Positions 1 through 8,758 of a stretch of DNA of 58,290 bases are shown piece by piece. A program made the translations under genes and the position numbers. Source of the DNA: an uncultured Collinsella sp. (GTDB lineage: Bacteria; Actinomycetota; Coriobacteriia; Coriobacteriales; Coriobacteriaceae); assembly GCA_947642445.1 (NCBI GenBank), contig CANRSF010000015.1:1-58290 (forward strand). The letters run 5' to 3'. The number at the start of each line of letters is the position of its first letter. The first letter of the stretch is position 1. The notes below the pieces were generated by a model. The model was given only the letters and a program-made list of their open reading frames with translations. It did no database searches and was not told the origin of the DNA.

Positions 1-83
1 TATTTCCCGGTTCGACGAACAGCCGATCGTGTCAACCTTGGTCTAACAGAGCCTTATTTAATCCCCGTCCCGAAATTGAACCA

Positions 84-122
84 CCCCCTCATTTCTTGGA
101 CATTAGAAATGGGGGCTTCTTT
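84..122 (+). terminator. Hairpin with weak T tract inside the IS remnant
   Basis: Bases 86-95 can pair with 106-115 (ten pairs including one G-T), loop of ten, followed by CTTCTTT. It looks like a weak intrinsic terminator or the stop-transcription hairpin often found near IS ends. The first 80 bases before it contain no gene I can support. Confidence 0.4.
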
Positions 123-162
123 ATGGACGGGAAAGTCGGACACGACGCCACGCTGAGGACTC

Positions 163-441
163 TTGCAGCAGAGTTTTGCGACAGGGGATACGGGCGCACC
201 GAAGGCCGAAGGGCGCCCGGACCCGGCCGGGGCCGGCGGCGCGCGAGGGCGAGCTCTTGCGACGGAGCTGCTGCCCGGGCGCCTGAAGGACGAGTTCTAC
301 AGGAACCGGACGTGGCGGAGCTTCGAGGAGTTCAAGCGGGACCTCCACGCCTACACCGTTCACTGGAACAAGAGGAGGCAGGTTAAGCAAAAGGGACTGA
401 CCCCGGAGGAGTTCCGGAATCAGTCCCCATGTGCGGCATAG
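163..441 (+). pseudogene. IS3-family transposase OrfB, C-terminal remnant
   Basis: The last 50 codons read as the end of an IS3/IS150-type OrfB: GRLKDEFYRNRTWRSFEEF, then a VHWNKRR stretch and the terminal GLTPEEFRNQS. The DDE catalytic core is missing, and the N-terminal part is an unrelated Gly/Arg-rich translation, so this is a deletion remnant and not a working gene. A frame beginning at 123 (MDGKVGHDATLRTL) faintly resembles an OrfA N-terminus, which would fit an internal deletion joining OrfA and OrfB ends; that reading is weak. A plausible right terminal repeat follows at 449-480. Confidence 0.7.
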
Positions 442-448
442 GCCGCTA

Positions 449-480
449 ATTGACCCGTCTAAGTTTCGGGGCGCAGTTCA
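449..480 (+). repeat. Right terminal inverted repeat of the IS3-type remnant
   Basis: Reading the complement gives TGAACTGCGCCCCGAAAC followed by TTAGACGGGTCA, the usual layout of IS150-group ends. It lies directly after the transposase remnant. A convincing left partner is not visible within the window. Confidence 0.55.
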
Positions 481-530
481 TTTCAGCGCCGCCCGAGAAA
501 GCTAAACGCCTTCTGGCAGGTTGTCCCGGG

Positions 531-559
531 CCGAGGGCGGCCACCTTGATCGCCCTCGG
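531..559 (-). terminator. GC-rich hairpin downstream of the PTS gene
   Basis: CCGAGGGCG (531-539) pairs with CGCCCTCGG (551-559). It lies 58 bases beyond the stop of the PTS gene. There is no T run on the minus strand, so it may only slow RNA decay or act with Rho. Confidence 0.35.
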
Positions 560-616
560 CCTTCACCCACCTCAACTGCTCCTCAATTACATAGAGCTGG
601 TCGAAAAGGGCGCAAG

Positions 617-2065
617 CTAGCGGGCGCCTTCCTCGTCGTCGTTGGGTCGGTAGGTGATGAACTCGATAACAAAGGCCAGAACGGCAGAGACGAGTGCGGC
701 GATGATCGCGTAGATCATGTGGGAGATCCCGGCGCCACCAGGGGTCCCGTCGATGAAGTTGAGCAGGTTGAAGACGCCGAGGCCGCCCGAGATGTACATG
801 AGGGCGCCCGTCATTCCCACGATGGCGCCGCCCACGGCGGAGCTCAAGCATGCCACGACGAACGCGCGCTTGTTGGGGAGGGCGATGCCGTAGATGCCCG
901 GCTCGGTGACGCCGAAGAAGAAGGCGGAAATCATCGCGGGAAGGGCGATGCCGCGGAAGCGCTCGTCCTTGTTTTTGAGGTACATGGCAAAGATGACCGC
1001 TCCGAGCGCGAACCCGTGGCCGATGGTGGCGGCGAGCACGCTGTCGTGGCCGAGGGTGTTCAGGTTCATGATGGAGATGGGGATGAGGCTCCAGTGGAAG
1101 CCAAAGATGACGAGGCACATCCACAGTCCGCCGACCAGGGCGCTGCCTAGGACGGAACCAACCACGGGGAGCTGGAAGATGAACGAGAACGCCGCGCTCA
1201 GCAGGTTGGTGATGAGGGTGGCCACCGGGCCGATGATGAGGTAGCCCAAGACGATGGAGACCGTCATCGTGGCGAGCGGGACGAGGAACATCTTGAGCGC
1301 AGCCGGCATCCAGCTCTTGAGCCAGCGCTCAATGATAGAGCCGAACCACACCATGAGAAGGACGGGGATCACCGAGCTCACGTAGCCGGACACGGGCATG
1401 ATGATGGGGAGCCCGAGGGCGGTGGCGTACCACGAGAACGTGCCGGCCACGCCGAGGTCGATGCTGCCGAGTGCCTCGCCCGAGGTCAGGGCGACCATCG
1501 TCGGGTAGAGGAGCGCCACGCCGATTGCCACGCCGGTGAACTCGTTCATGCGGAACTTGCGCGCGGCACTGAACGCCAGGGCGACGGGAAGGAAGTAGAA
1601 AAAGCCGTCAGCCACGGTGTAGAGCAGCGTGTAGAGGCCGTCGTTTGCAAAGGCCGGGACAAAGTAGGTGATGAGGGCAAGCAGTCCCTTCATGATGCCT
1701 GCGGCGGCAAGCGGTCCCAGGATGGGCTGGAAGATGCCAGAGATGAGGTCGATGATGACGGAGGCAACGGTCTTATCGCCCTGGGGCTCGTCGTCGGCGC
1801 TTGCGCCGCCCGAGAAGTTGCCGGCCTCCAGGACCGCGTCGTAGACGTCCTCGACGATGTTGCCCACGACCACCTGGTACTGGCCGTTGGCCTGGATGAC
1901 CTGGATGACGCCCTTGAGGGCCTCGATCTTGGCCGTGTTGGCGCGGGACTCGTCCTTGAGTTTGAAGCGCACGCGCGTGATGCAGTGCGCGACGCTGGCG
2001 ACGTTCTCGGCGCCGCCTACGTTCTCGAGTATGGATCTGGCCAGGTCGTCGTATTTTTCTGCCAT
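617..2065 (-). CDS. PTS beta-glucoside transporter subunit EIIBC
   Basis: Membrane permease of the phosphotransferase system that imports and phosphorylates a beta-glucoside. The EIIB domain covers about residues 1-75, with the phospho-accepting Cys28 in HCITRVRF. The EIIC domain (about 100-475) is hydrophobic and carries the substrate-site motif FGVTEPGIYG near residue 388. At 482 residues the protein ends after EIIC; BglF-type proteins of about 620 residues carry a fused EIIA that is absent here, so an EIIA must come from another gene. It lies 31 bases after the GH1 phospho-glucosidase on the same strand, so uptake and cleavage are almost certainly co-transcribed. Exact sugar is not determined. 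Confidence 0.93.
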   Translation of the reverse strand: MAEKYDDLARSILENVGGAENVASVAHCITRVRFKLKDESRANTAKIEALKGVIQVIQANGQYQVVVGNIVEDVYDAVLEAGNFSGGASADDEPQGDKTVASVIIDLISGIFQPILGPLAAAGIMKGLLALITYFVPAFANDGLYTLLYTVADGFFYFLPVALAFSAARKFRMNEFTGVAIGVALLYPTMVALTSGEALGSIDLGVAGTFSWYATALGLPIIMPVSGYVSSVIPVLLMVWFGSIIERWLKSWMPAALKMFLVPLATMTVSIVLGYLIIGPVATLITNLLSAAFSFIFQLPVVGSVLGSALVGGLWMCLVIFGFHWSLIPISIMNLNTLGHDSVLAATIGHGFALGAVIFAMYLKNKDERFRGIALPAMISAFFFGVTEPGIYGIALPNKRAFVVACLSSAVGGAIVGMTGALMYISGGLGVFNLLNFIDGTPGGAGISHMIYAIIAALVSAVLAFVIEFITYRPNDDEEGAR

Positions 2066-2096
2066 TATTTTCTCCTTAGTGATATTGCCCGGGTGG

Positions 2097-3590
<1,494 letters not shown>

Positions 3591-3649
3591 TCACGCGCCG
3601 GGCCCGTGGCCCTTTCCCTGATGCGCGCGGGCCGCCTGTGAAGGGGTGA

Positions 3650-4630
3650 CTAGCTGACGGCTTGTCCCGCGGCGGCGCGATGTGCCTCCCGGCCTTCGAC
3701 CAGGGAGGGGACCTGTGCCAGGCATACGCCGGCGAGGATGATGGCGACGCCCAGCCACTCGACGACGCCGAGCGGCTCGCCGAGGACGATCATGGCGATG
3801 AGCAGGCCGGCGGGGAGTTCCGCGGCGGCCATGACAGTGGAGAGGCCCGCGGGCAGGTGCGGAGAGCCCATGCCGAAGAGCAGGACCGGGCAGAGCATGC
3901 CAAAGAAGCCGGCGATGACGGCAAAGGGCAGGATGCCCTGGGCGAGGACGCCCGAGACGACGTAGTCCGGGCACACCGTGAGCGACATGGCCACGGAGCC
4001 CGCGCACACGATGACGCCGCGCTGCTCGGACGAGCAGGGGGCCTCGACCCTGCCGGAGAGGGTGACAAAGAGGGAGCAAGACACGGCCGCCCCCAGCGCG
4101 CAGAGTAGGGCCACGGGGTCGTACCCGGTGATGCCGGCCTTGTAGACGCCGCTGGCGAACACCGTCCCGAAGACGATGACCAGGGCGGAGGCCACTTGGA
4201 GGAGCCTTGGCGGGCGGCGCGTCATGACGGTCTGCCACACGAGCCCCAGCCACGTGAACTGGAAGAGGAGCGTGAGCGCCACCGGGGCGGGCAGCACGCT
4301 CATGGCGTAGCAGTAGAGGATTGAGGTGAGGCAGGTGAGGGCTCCCAGGCCCATGAGCTTGAGGGCGAGCTTCCAGCCCACGCGCTGCCAGCGGTGCCCG
4401 AGTGCGTGCCCTGCGAGCGTGGCGAGGGCGAAGAAGAGGCAGCCGAACCACGCCTGGCTCGCCACCACCTGTGCCGAGGTGAAGCCCGCGGCGTAGGCGA
4501 GCTTGTAGGTCGTGGCCATCGCGCCGTAGCAGGCGCCGCCCGCAAAGACCTGGAGCGCCGCCTTGACCTGTCCCGCGCCCGCGGCTCCTGCCCCGGCGGC
4601 CTGTTGCTTGATTGTGTTTGTTCCTGCCAT
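3650..4630 (-). CDS. EamA/DMT-family membrane transporter
   Basis: A 326-residue integral membrane protein with about ten hydrophobic segments in two similar halves, the layout of the drug/metabolite transporter superfamily. After a charged Gln/Ala-rich N-terminus the first segment starts near residue 25. Typical features are the YCYAMSVLPAPVALTLLF stretch in the first half and AAAELPAGLLIAMIVLGEPL in the second. The substrate cannot be read from sequence. It is a single gene with its own upstream region containing a promoter, a strong attenuator-like hairpin and a second hairpin next to the ribosome site, which suggests its transcript is controlled in the leader. Confidence 0.88.
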   Translation of the reverse strand: MAGTNTIKQQAAGAGAAGAGQVKAALQVFAGGACYGAMATTYKLAYAAGFTSAQVVASQAWFGCLFFALATLAGHALGHRWQRVGWKLALKLMGLGALTCLTSILYCYAMSVLPAPVALTLLFQFTWLGLVWQTVMTRRPPRLLQVASALVIVFGTVFASGVYKAGITGYDPVALLCALGAAVSCSLFVTLSGRVEAPCSSEQRGVIVCAGSVAMSLTVCPDYVVSGVLAQGILPFAVIAGFFGMLCPVLLFGMGSPHLPAGLSTVMAAAELPAGLLIAMIVLGEPLGVVEWLGVAIILAGVCLAQVPSLVEGREAHRAAAGQAVS

Positions 4631-4656
4631 TAGGCTCCCTTCCGTCTGCTGTCTTG

Positions 4657-4678
4657 CAGACGCACATCCGTGCGTCTG
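4657..4678 (-). promoter_or_regulatory. Hairpin just upstream of the DMT transporter start
   Basis: CAGACGCAC (4657-4665) and GTGCGTCTG (4670-4678) form nine perfect pairs around a four-base loop, 27 bases before the ATG and immediately upstream of the purine-rich GGAAGGGAG ribosome site. It could affect translation or mRNA stability. Confidence 0.4.
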
Positions 4679-4746
4679 TTCCCGGCAGTCGGAAGGTGGG
4701 CTCGTGCGGTCTTCTGGCGGTGCATGTGGTACCTGCTGCCAAGACG

Positions 4747-4782
4747 AAAAAAGCCACGCAACCGACTGCTCGGTTGCGTGGC
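4747..4782 (-). terminator. Attenuator-like terminator in the DMT transporter leader
   Basis: On the minus strand GCCACGCAACCGA pairs perfectly with its complement (4753-4765 with 4770-4782, loop of four) and is followed by six T residues. No minus-strand gene lies upstream for it to terminate: genes at 5130-7353 are on the other strand. It therefore sits between the candidate promoter (4832-4861) and the coding region, as an attenuator would. An upstream GCGTGG (4810-4815, complement) could pair with the CCACGC arm as an antiterminator. Confidence 0.6.
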
Positions 4783-4831
4783 AAAAAGGTGGCTAGCGCC
4801 CAGAAAAGTCCACGCGTTTTTAGACGGAGAC

Positions 4832-4861
4832 AAGATACTACAACAGAAGAGAAGCCGTCAA
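4832..4861 (-). promoter_or_regulatory. Candidate promoter of the DMT transporter
   Basis: On the minus strand TTGACG (4856-4861) is followed after 18 bases by TATCTT (4832-4837). A transcript from here would cross the attenuator hairpin about 50 bases later. Confidence 0.45.
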
Positions 4862-4944
4862 GAAAAGCCGAGAAAAAAGTGAGTCTCTGCCCGCCGCACC
4901 TGTGGCGGTCGTTTCCCCGAACGGGGCAGCGCTGTTGGGGACTG

Positions 4945-4999
4945 TCTCGATCTGTAACAGTTGGGGCTAGTTTTGGTCGATGGATGTTACAGATTGAGA
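4945..4999. repeat. 15-bp stem extragenic palindrome
   Basis: ATCTGTAACA (4950-4959) pairs with TGTTACAGAT (4985-4994), extended by TCTC/GAGA and a G-T pair to 15 pairs, with a 25-base loop. It is preceded by GGGGACTGTC. It lies between the divergent DMT and DJ-1 genes, has no T run, and looks like a repetitive extragenic palindrome. Confidence 0.45.
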
Positions 5000-5129
5000 T
5001 TGTTGAGGATGGGTGGGGGTAACTAATTCGGACGGGGCTATTTTAAACAATGGGAAATCGAGCGTGGCAAGCGGAGGTCTTCGGGGTATAAGACGGCTAA
5101 TTGTATGCCGCCTTACGAAAGGAACTCTC

Positions 5130-5672
5130 ATGCCCAGCGTTGCCGTTCTTGCCGCCGATGGCTTTGAAACGATTGAATGCCTGACCATGGTCGATGTCAT
5201 GCGTCGCGGCGGCGTGCGCGCCACGCTCGTCTCGATCATGCCCACCCGCGAGGTCGTAAGCTCGCTGCAGATTCCCGTAACTTGCGACGCGCTCTTTGAC
5301 GAGATTAACTTTGACGAGTACGACTGCGTCGTGCTGCCCGGCGGTCTGCCCGGCGCCACCAACCTGCGCGCCGATCAGCGCGTCTGCGACGTAGTCTGCG
5401 AGTTCGCCGCGACCAAGCATGTTGCCGCCATCTGCGCCGCCCCGTTTATCCTGGGCGAGCTTGACCTGCTCGAGGGACGCCACGCCACGTGCTTCCCCGG
5501 CTTTGAGAAGAGCTTCCCCGAGGGCGCCTATACCGGCGACAAGGTCACGCACGACGGCAACATCATCACCGCCAGCGGCATGGCCCAGTCGCTCCCCTTT
5601 GCGCTTGAGCTGCTGCGTACACTCGCCGGCGACAAGGCTGTCGAGAAGGTTGCCGAGGGCATTCAGCTATGA
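5130..5672 (+). CDS. DJ-1/PfpI family protein
   Basis: A 180-residue cytoplasmic protein of the DJ-1/PfpI superfamily (class I glutamine amidotransferase fold; members act as deglycases, chaperones or thiol-stress proteins). The nucleophile-elbow cysteine is Cys102 in VAAICAAP, and the acidic partner lies in DGFETIE near the N-terminus. VVLPGGLPGA is the usual central loop. The ATG at 5130 follows GAAAGGA, giving a protein of normal family length; an upstream in-frame ATG at 5013 would add 39 unrelated residues. Its stop overlaps the start of maf by four bases (ATGA), so the two are translated together. Confidence 0.9.
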   Translation: MPSVAVLAADGFETIECLTMVDVMRRGGVRATLVSIMPTREVVSSLQIPVTCDALFDEINFDEYDCVVLPGGLPGATNLRADQRVCDVVCEFAATKHVAAICAAPFILGELDLLEGRHATCFPGFEKSFPEGAYTGDKVTHDGNIITASGMAQSLPFALELLRTLAGDKAVEKVAEGIQL

Positions 5673-6250
5673 TTTTGGCTTCGCATTCACCGCGCCGCAT
5701 CGAGTTGATGCGCGAAGCGGGCCACGACATCCGCGTCATTCCCGCTGACATCGACGAGACTCCTTTTGATGACGAGGCCCCGCTTACGCTTGTCGAGCGC
5801 TTAGCTCGCGCTAAGGCTGCCGCCGTTGCCGCCGAGCACGCCGATCCCAGTGAGCTGACCATCGCGGCCGACACCATCGTCACCTTCGATGGCAAGATTT
5901 TGGGTAAGCCGGCAAACGAGGACGAAGCCCGTACCATGCTCCACGAGCTCTCCGGGCGCACGCATCAGGTCGCAACCGGCGTCTGCATCGTTAGAGCCGG
6001 AGACGTCACAGCCCCGCACGCCGCCGAGAGCCTGTCGTTTGTCGATGTGACCGACGTGACGTTCTATGAGCTCACCGACGAGCAGATTGAGCTCTACGTC
6101 GCCTCGGGCGAGCCCATGGACAAAGCCGGCGCCTACGGCATCCAGGGCGTCGGCGGGCGCATGCTCGTGCATGATATTTCGGGCGACTTCTACAACGTGG
6201 TGGGCCTGCCCATCGCTCGCGTCGCGCGTGCGATTCAAAAACTATCGTAA
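5669..6250 (+). CDS. maf: Maf family nucleotide pyrophosphatase
   Basis: A 193-residue Maf/YhdE-type pyrophosphatase, a house-cleaning enzyme releasing pyrophosphate from dTTP, UTP or modified nucleotides. The N-terminal ASHSPRR nucleotide-binding motif, the catalytic acid in AADTIV (about residue 68) and the C-terminal GEPMDKAGAYGIQGVGG signature are all intact. The last motif fits the dTTP/UTP subgroup. The start overlaps the DJ-1 stop (ATGA), implying coupling. The P1 peptidase follows after 101 bases. Confidence 0.93.
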   Translation: MILASHSPRRIELMREAGHDIRVIPADIDETPFDDEAPLTLVERLARAKAAAVAAEHADPSELTIAADTIVTFDGKILGKPANEDEARTMLHELSGRTHQVATGVCIVRAGDVTAPHAAESLSFVDVTDVTFYELTDEQIELYVASGEPMDKAGAYGIQGVGGRMLVHDISGDFYNVVGLPIARVARAIQKLS

Positions 6251-6351
6251 TTGCATCTGGCGCTGGGTATCCCCCAGCGCCTACAATTTTTCCGTACCGT
6301 ACGGATCCCGACCGGGCATAAGGCCCGGCGGAAAACCGATAGGAGTAAAAC

Positions 6352-7353
6352 ATGGATACACTGCTTGAGGCCATTGACGTTTGCGATGTCGATGGCTTTT
6401 GCTTTGGCAACTACACGGACGAGGAGGCCGGCACCGGTTGCACCGTAATCGTGGCACCCGAGGGCGCCACCGGCGGTGTTGACGTTCGCGGCGGTGCCCC
6501 GGCATCGCGCGAAACCGACCTGCTGCGTCCCGAAAACACCGTGGACAAGGTTCACGCCGTCTGCCTTTCGGGTGGATCGGCCTTTGGTCTGGAGGCCGCA
6601 AGCGGCGTCGCCCGCGAGCTCGAGAGCCGCGGCATCGGCCTTCCCGTCGGCCCCACGCAGGTGCCTATCGTGTGCTCCAGCTGTATCTTCGACCTCGCCT
6701 TTGGTAACCCCACCGTTCGCCCCGACATAGAGGCCGGCATCGCCGCCGTGCGCGAGGCACTCGACAACACCCCCACCACGCTCGAGCAGGGCAATGTAGG
6801 TGCCGGCACCGGTGCGACCGTGGGCAAGCTCATGGGCCCCGCCACCTGCATGAAGGCCGGCCTAGGCGCTGCCGCCGTGGCACTCGGCCCTGTTAAGGTG
6901 GGTGCCGTGGTCTCGGTCAACGCCTGCGGCAATGTCGTCGACCCCTTCACCGGCGAATGGGTCGCTGGTATGCGCGCCGCAGCAGATAGCGACCAGATCG
7001 TCGACATGGAGCTCGCAGCCTTTGCCGCCGCCGGCTCCATGCAAATGCCGCTCGACCGCACCAACACCACCATCAGCTGCATCGTCACCAACGTTGAGCT
7101 CACCAAGGCTCAGGCCACCAAGATCTCCCAAATGGCCGCAGACGCCTACGCACACGCCATCCGTCCCACGCACACCACCAACGACGGCGACACCATCTAC
7201 ACCCTCGCCAGCGGCAAGCTAGACGCTCAGACAAGCGCCGCCGCACCCCTAGACCTGCTGGGCATCCTCGCCGTAAGGGCCCTACAGACCGCCATCGTAA
7301 ACGGAGCCAAAAACGCCAAAACCTCCCACGGCATCCCCGGCGCCGCGAAGTAG
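6352..7353 (+). CDS. P1 family (DmpA-type) peptidase
   Basis: A 333-residue member of peptidase family S58 (P1, DmpA/BapA-like), Ntn-fold aminopeptidases that self-cleave before the nucleophile. Family signs are the N-terminal AGTGCTVIVAP, the glycine-rich CLSGGSAFGLEAASGV loop, NVGAGTGATVGK, and DRTNTTISCIV around the expected self-cleavage and nucleophile region (about residues 235-245). No signal peptide, so cytoplasmic. A good ribosome site, AGGAG, precedes the ATG. The C-terminal half shows stronger C-ending codon use than neighbours but no break in frame. Natural substrate unknown; small N-terminal or beta-amino peptides are typical. Confidence 0.88.
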   Translation: MDTLLEAIDVCDVDGFCFGNYTDEEAGTGCTVIVAPEGATGGVDVRGGAPASRETDLLRPENTVDKVHAVCLSGGSAFGLEAASGVARELESRGIGLPVGPTQVPIVCSSCIFDLAFGNPTVRPDIEAGIAAVREALDNTPTTLEQGNVGAGTGATVGKLMGPATCMKAGLGAAAVALGPVKVGAVVSVNACGNVVDPFTGEWVAGMRAAADSDQIVDMELAAFAAAGSMQMPLDRTNTTISCIVTNVELTKAQATKISQMAADAYAHAIRPTHTTNDGDTIYTLASGKLDAQTSAAAPLDLLGILAVRALQTAIVNGAKNAKTSHGIPGAAK

Positions 7354-7365
7354 CCTAACCTGACC

Positions 7366-7490
7366 GGTTGCCCGGTGGGGCTTGGTTATGTTTGCTGCTC
7401 TACAGTCCTGGCTCGCACGAAGAGCACATTAAGTGCTCTTCGGCTCGTGCGAAACTCGCGACAAACATAACCAAGCCCCACCGGGCAACC
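7366..7490. repeat. Nested palindrome A (29-bp perfect arms)
   Basis: Perfect 29-base inverted arms (7366-7394 and 7462-7490) enclose a second hairpin, CGAAGAGCAC-ATTAA-GTGCTCTTCG (7418-7442), itself flanked by TCGCA/TGCGA. The inner part closely matches palindrome B (7585-7694) read on the other strand, from TTTGCT through AGTCCTG to CAAAC, while the outer arms of the two are unrelated. It starts 13 bases after the P1 peptidase stop. Confidence 0.85.
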
Positions 7491-7584
7491 TACTCAACTA
7501 GATCCCTTTCAGCCCAGGCCCCTGTGTACCGCGCGTCCAAGGTCTTCAAATTCAGACAGTCTGACAATCGATTCTTATAGCAGA

Positions 7585-7694
7585 GGCCCCTTGGCCTTTA
7601 GTTTGATACAAGTTCCGCACGAGCCGGAAAGCACTTAATGTGCTTTCCGTGCGAGCAGGACTATTCGCAGTAGCAAACTAAAGGCCAAGGGGCC
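7585..7694. repeat. Nested palindrome B (21-bp perfect arms)
   Basis: Perfect 21-base arms (7585-7605 and 7674-7694) enclose GGAAAGCAC-TTAAT-GTGCTTTCC (7626-7648) flanked by CGCAC/GTGCG. The inner 80 or so bases are the reverse complement, with about ten changes, of the inner part of palindrome A. It lies 33 bases beyond the stop of the glycosyltransferase, which is transcribed toward it. The 94 bases between A and B hold no gene I recognise. Confidence 0.85.
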
Positions 7695-7726
7695 CAGTCA
7701 ACCCATCAGCAGCGATTATTCAGCAG

Positions 7727-8758
7727 CTAGTTGAATTTGAAGATCTTTGAGGCAAGACGGTATAGGCCGAGTGTGGTTTTGTCTCCGGCCCGTCCATGCA
7801 GGTTGGTAAAGAATCCGACCACGCCGTAGCGAGCGCGACGATACATGCGCTCGTCGTACTCCTTCAGGTCCTTCCACAGCGTCTTCAGGCGCTCATCGGC
7901 ACAATCTTCCTCGGAAAGCTTGGTGAGCACCGAGCAAATCGCCATCATCATGGTGAAGTAGCCCATCATGTACGAACGCAGACGCGAGGACTCAACGTCC
8001 TGGTACAGGTGGAACGATTCCATCATGATGCGCGTTACGCGGAACTGCTGGCCCAGGCGCTTGACCATCGTGGCCTCATTGACGCTCTGGCCCTCGCGAC
8101 CGATAAAGTAGCGATAGAGGTCGATGTCGGCGTAGTACATGGTCTTGCAGCGCGGCAGCGGCACGTATGCGTAGATATTATCCACGTAGAAGGTGTGTGC
8201 CGGCATAGGCAGATTGGACTCGCGCAGTACGTCGGTGCGATAGCACAGGCTGTGCATGAGCAGGTTCTGATCGGGACGGAAGTGTCCGATCTGGTCCCAA
8301 GAGAAAATCTTTTTGCGCGGCAGGGCAAACTTGTAGCCAATAGCGGTATGCGTGCCCTCGTAAACCTTCTCGTACACGTAGTTCGAGATAAACAGGTCGA
8401 CGCGCTGGTCGCGCTCCTCAAAGCCACGCAGAATCGACAGCATGGTCGAAAGCGCCGCACCGTCGAGCCAGTCGTCCGAGTCAACGACCTTATAGTACGT
8501 ACCATGCGCCTCACGCAGGCCCGAGAGGACGGCGATACCGTGGCCGCCATTCTCCTGGTGCACCGCGCGGATGATTCCAGGATAACGGGCCTCCCACTCG
8601 TCGGCCTTGGCGGCCGTCTCGTCCTTGGAGCCGTCGTCCACCACAATAATCTCGATATCGGTGGCGTAATTGCCCCCCTCCAAGATGGAGGTGATGCAAT
8701 GGTCCATGTCCTTGGCGGCGTTATATGAGGGAATACCGAATGTTATGACTTTATGCAT
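7727..8758 (-). CDS. Glycosyltransferase family 2
   Basis: A 343-residue GT-A fold glycosyltransferase. N-terminal FGIPSYNAAKDMDHCI is followed by the nucleotide-sugar loop VVDDGSKDET (about 41-50) and the metal-binding VVDSDDWLD (about 92-100). No membrane segment is obvious, so it probably acts at the cytoplasmic face. The ATG chosen (8758) overlaps the glf stop by eight bases, the tightest coupling available. Its place directly after UDP-galactopyranose mutase suggests a role in making a galactofuranose-containing surface glycan, but the acceptor and donor are inferred only from context. Confidence 0.88.
   Translation of the reverse strand: MHKVITFGIPSYNAAKDMDHCITSILEGGNYATDIEIIVVDDGSKDETAAKADEWEARYPGIIRAVHQENGGHGIAVLSGLREAHGTYYKVVDSDDWLDGAALSTMLSILRGFEERDQRVDLFISNYVYEKVYEGTHTAIGYKFALPRKKIFSWDQIGHFRPDQNLLMHSLCYRTDVLRESNLPMPAHTFYVDNIYAYVPLPRCKTMYYADIDLYRYFIGREGQSVNEATMVKRLGQQFRVTRIMMESFHLYQDVESSRLRSYMMGYFTMMMAICSVLTKLSEEDCADERLKTLWKDLKEYDERMYRRARYGVVGFFTNLHGRAGDKTTLGLYRLASKIFKFN

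Noticed and set aside
3591..4784. A 397-codon minus-strand frame overlapping the DMT transporter
   Set aside because: Extremely Arg/His/Pro-rich out-of-frame translation of the transporter gene; not protein-like.
7366..7490. Integron attC-like recombination site
   Set aside because: The folded shape is reminiscent, but no integron integrase or cassette array is present and no attC core sites are visible.
7366..7694. CRISPR array
   Set aside because: Only two units, in opposite orientation, with no regular repeat-spacer pattern and no cas genes.
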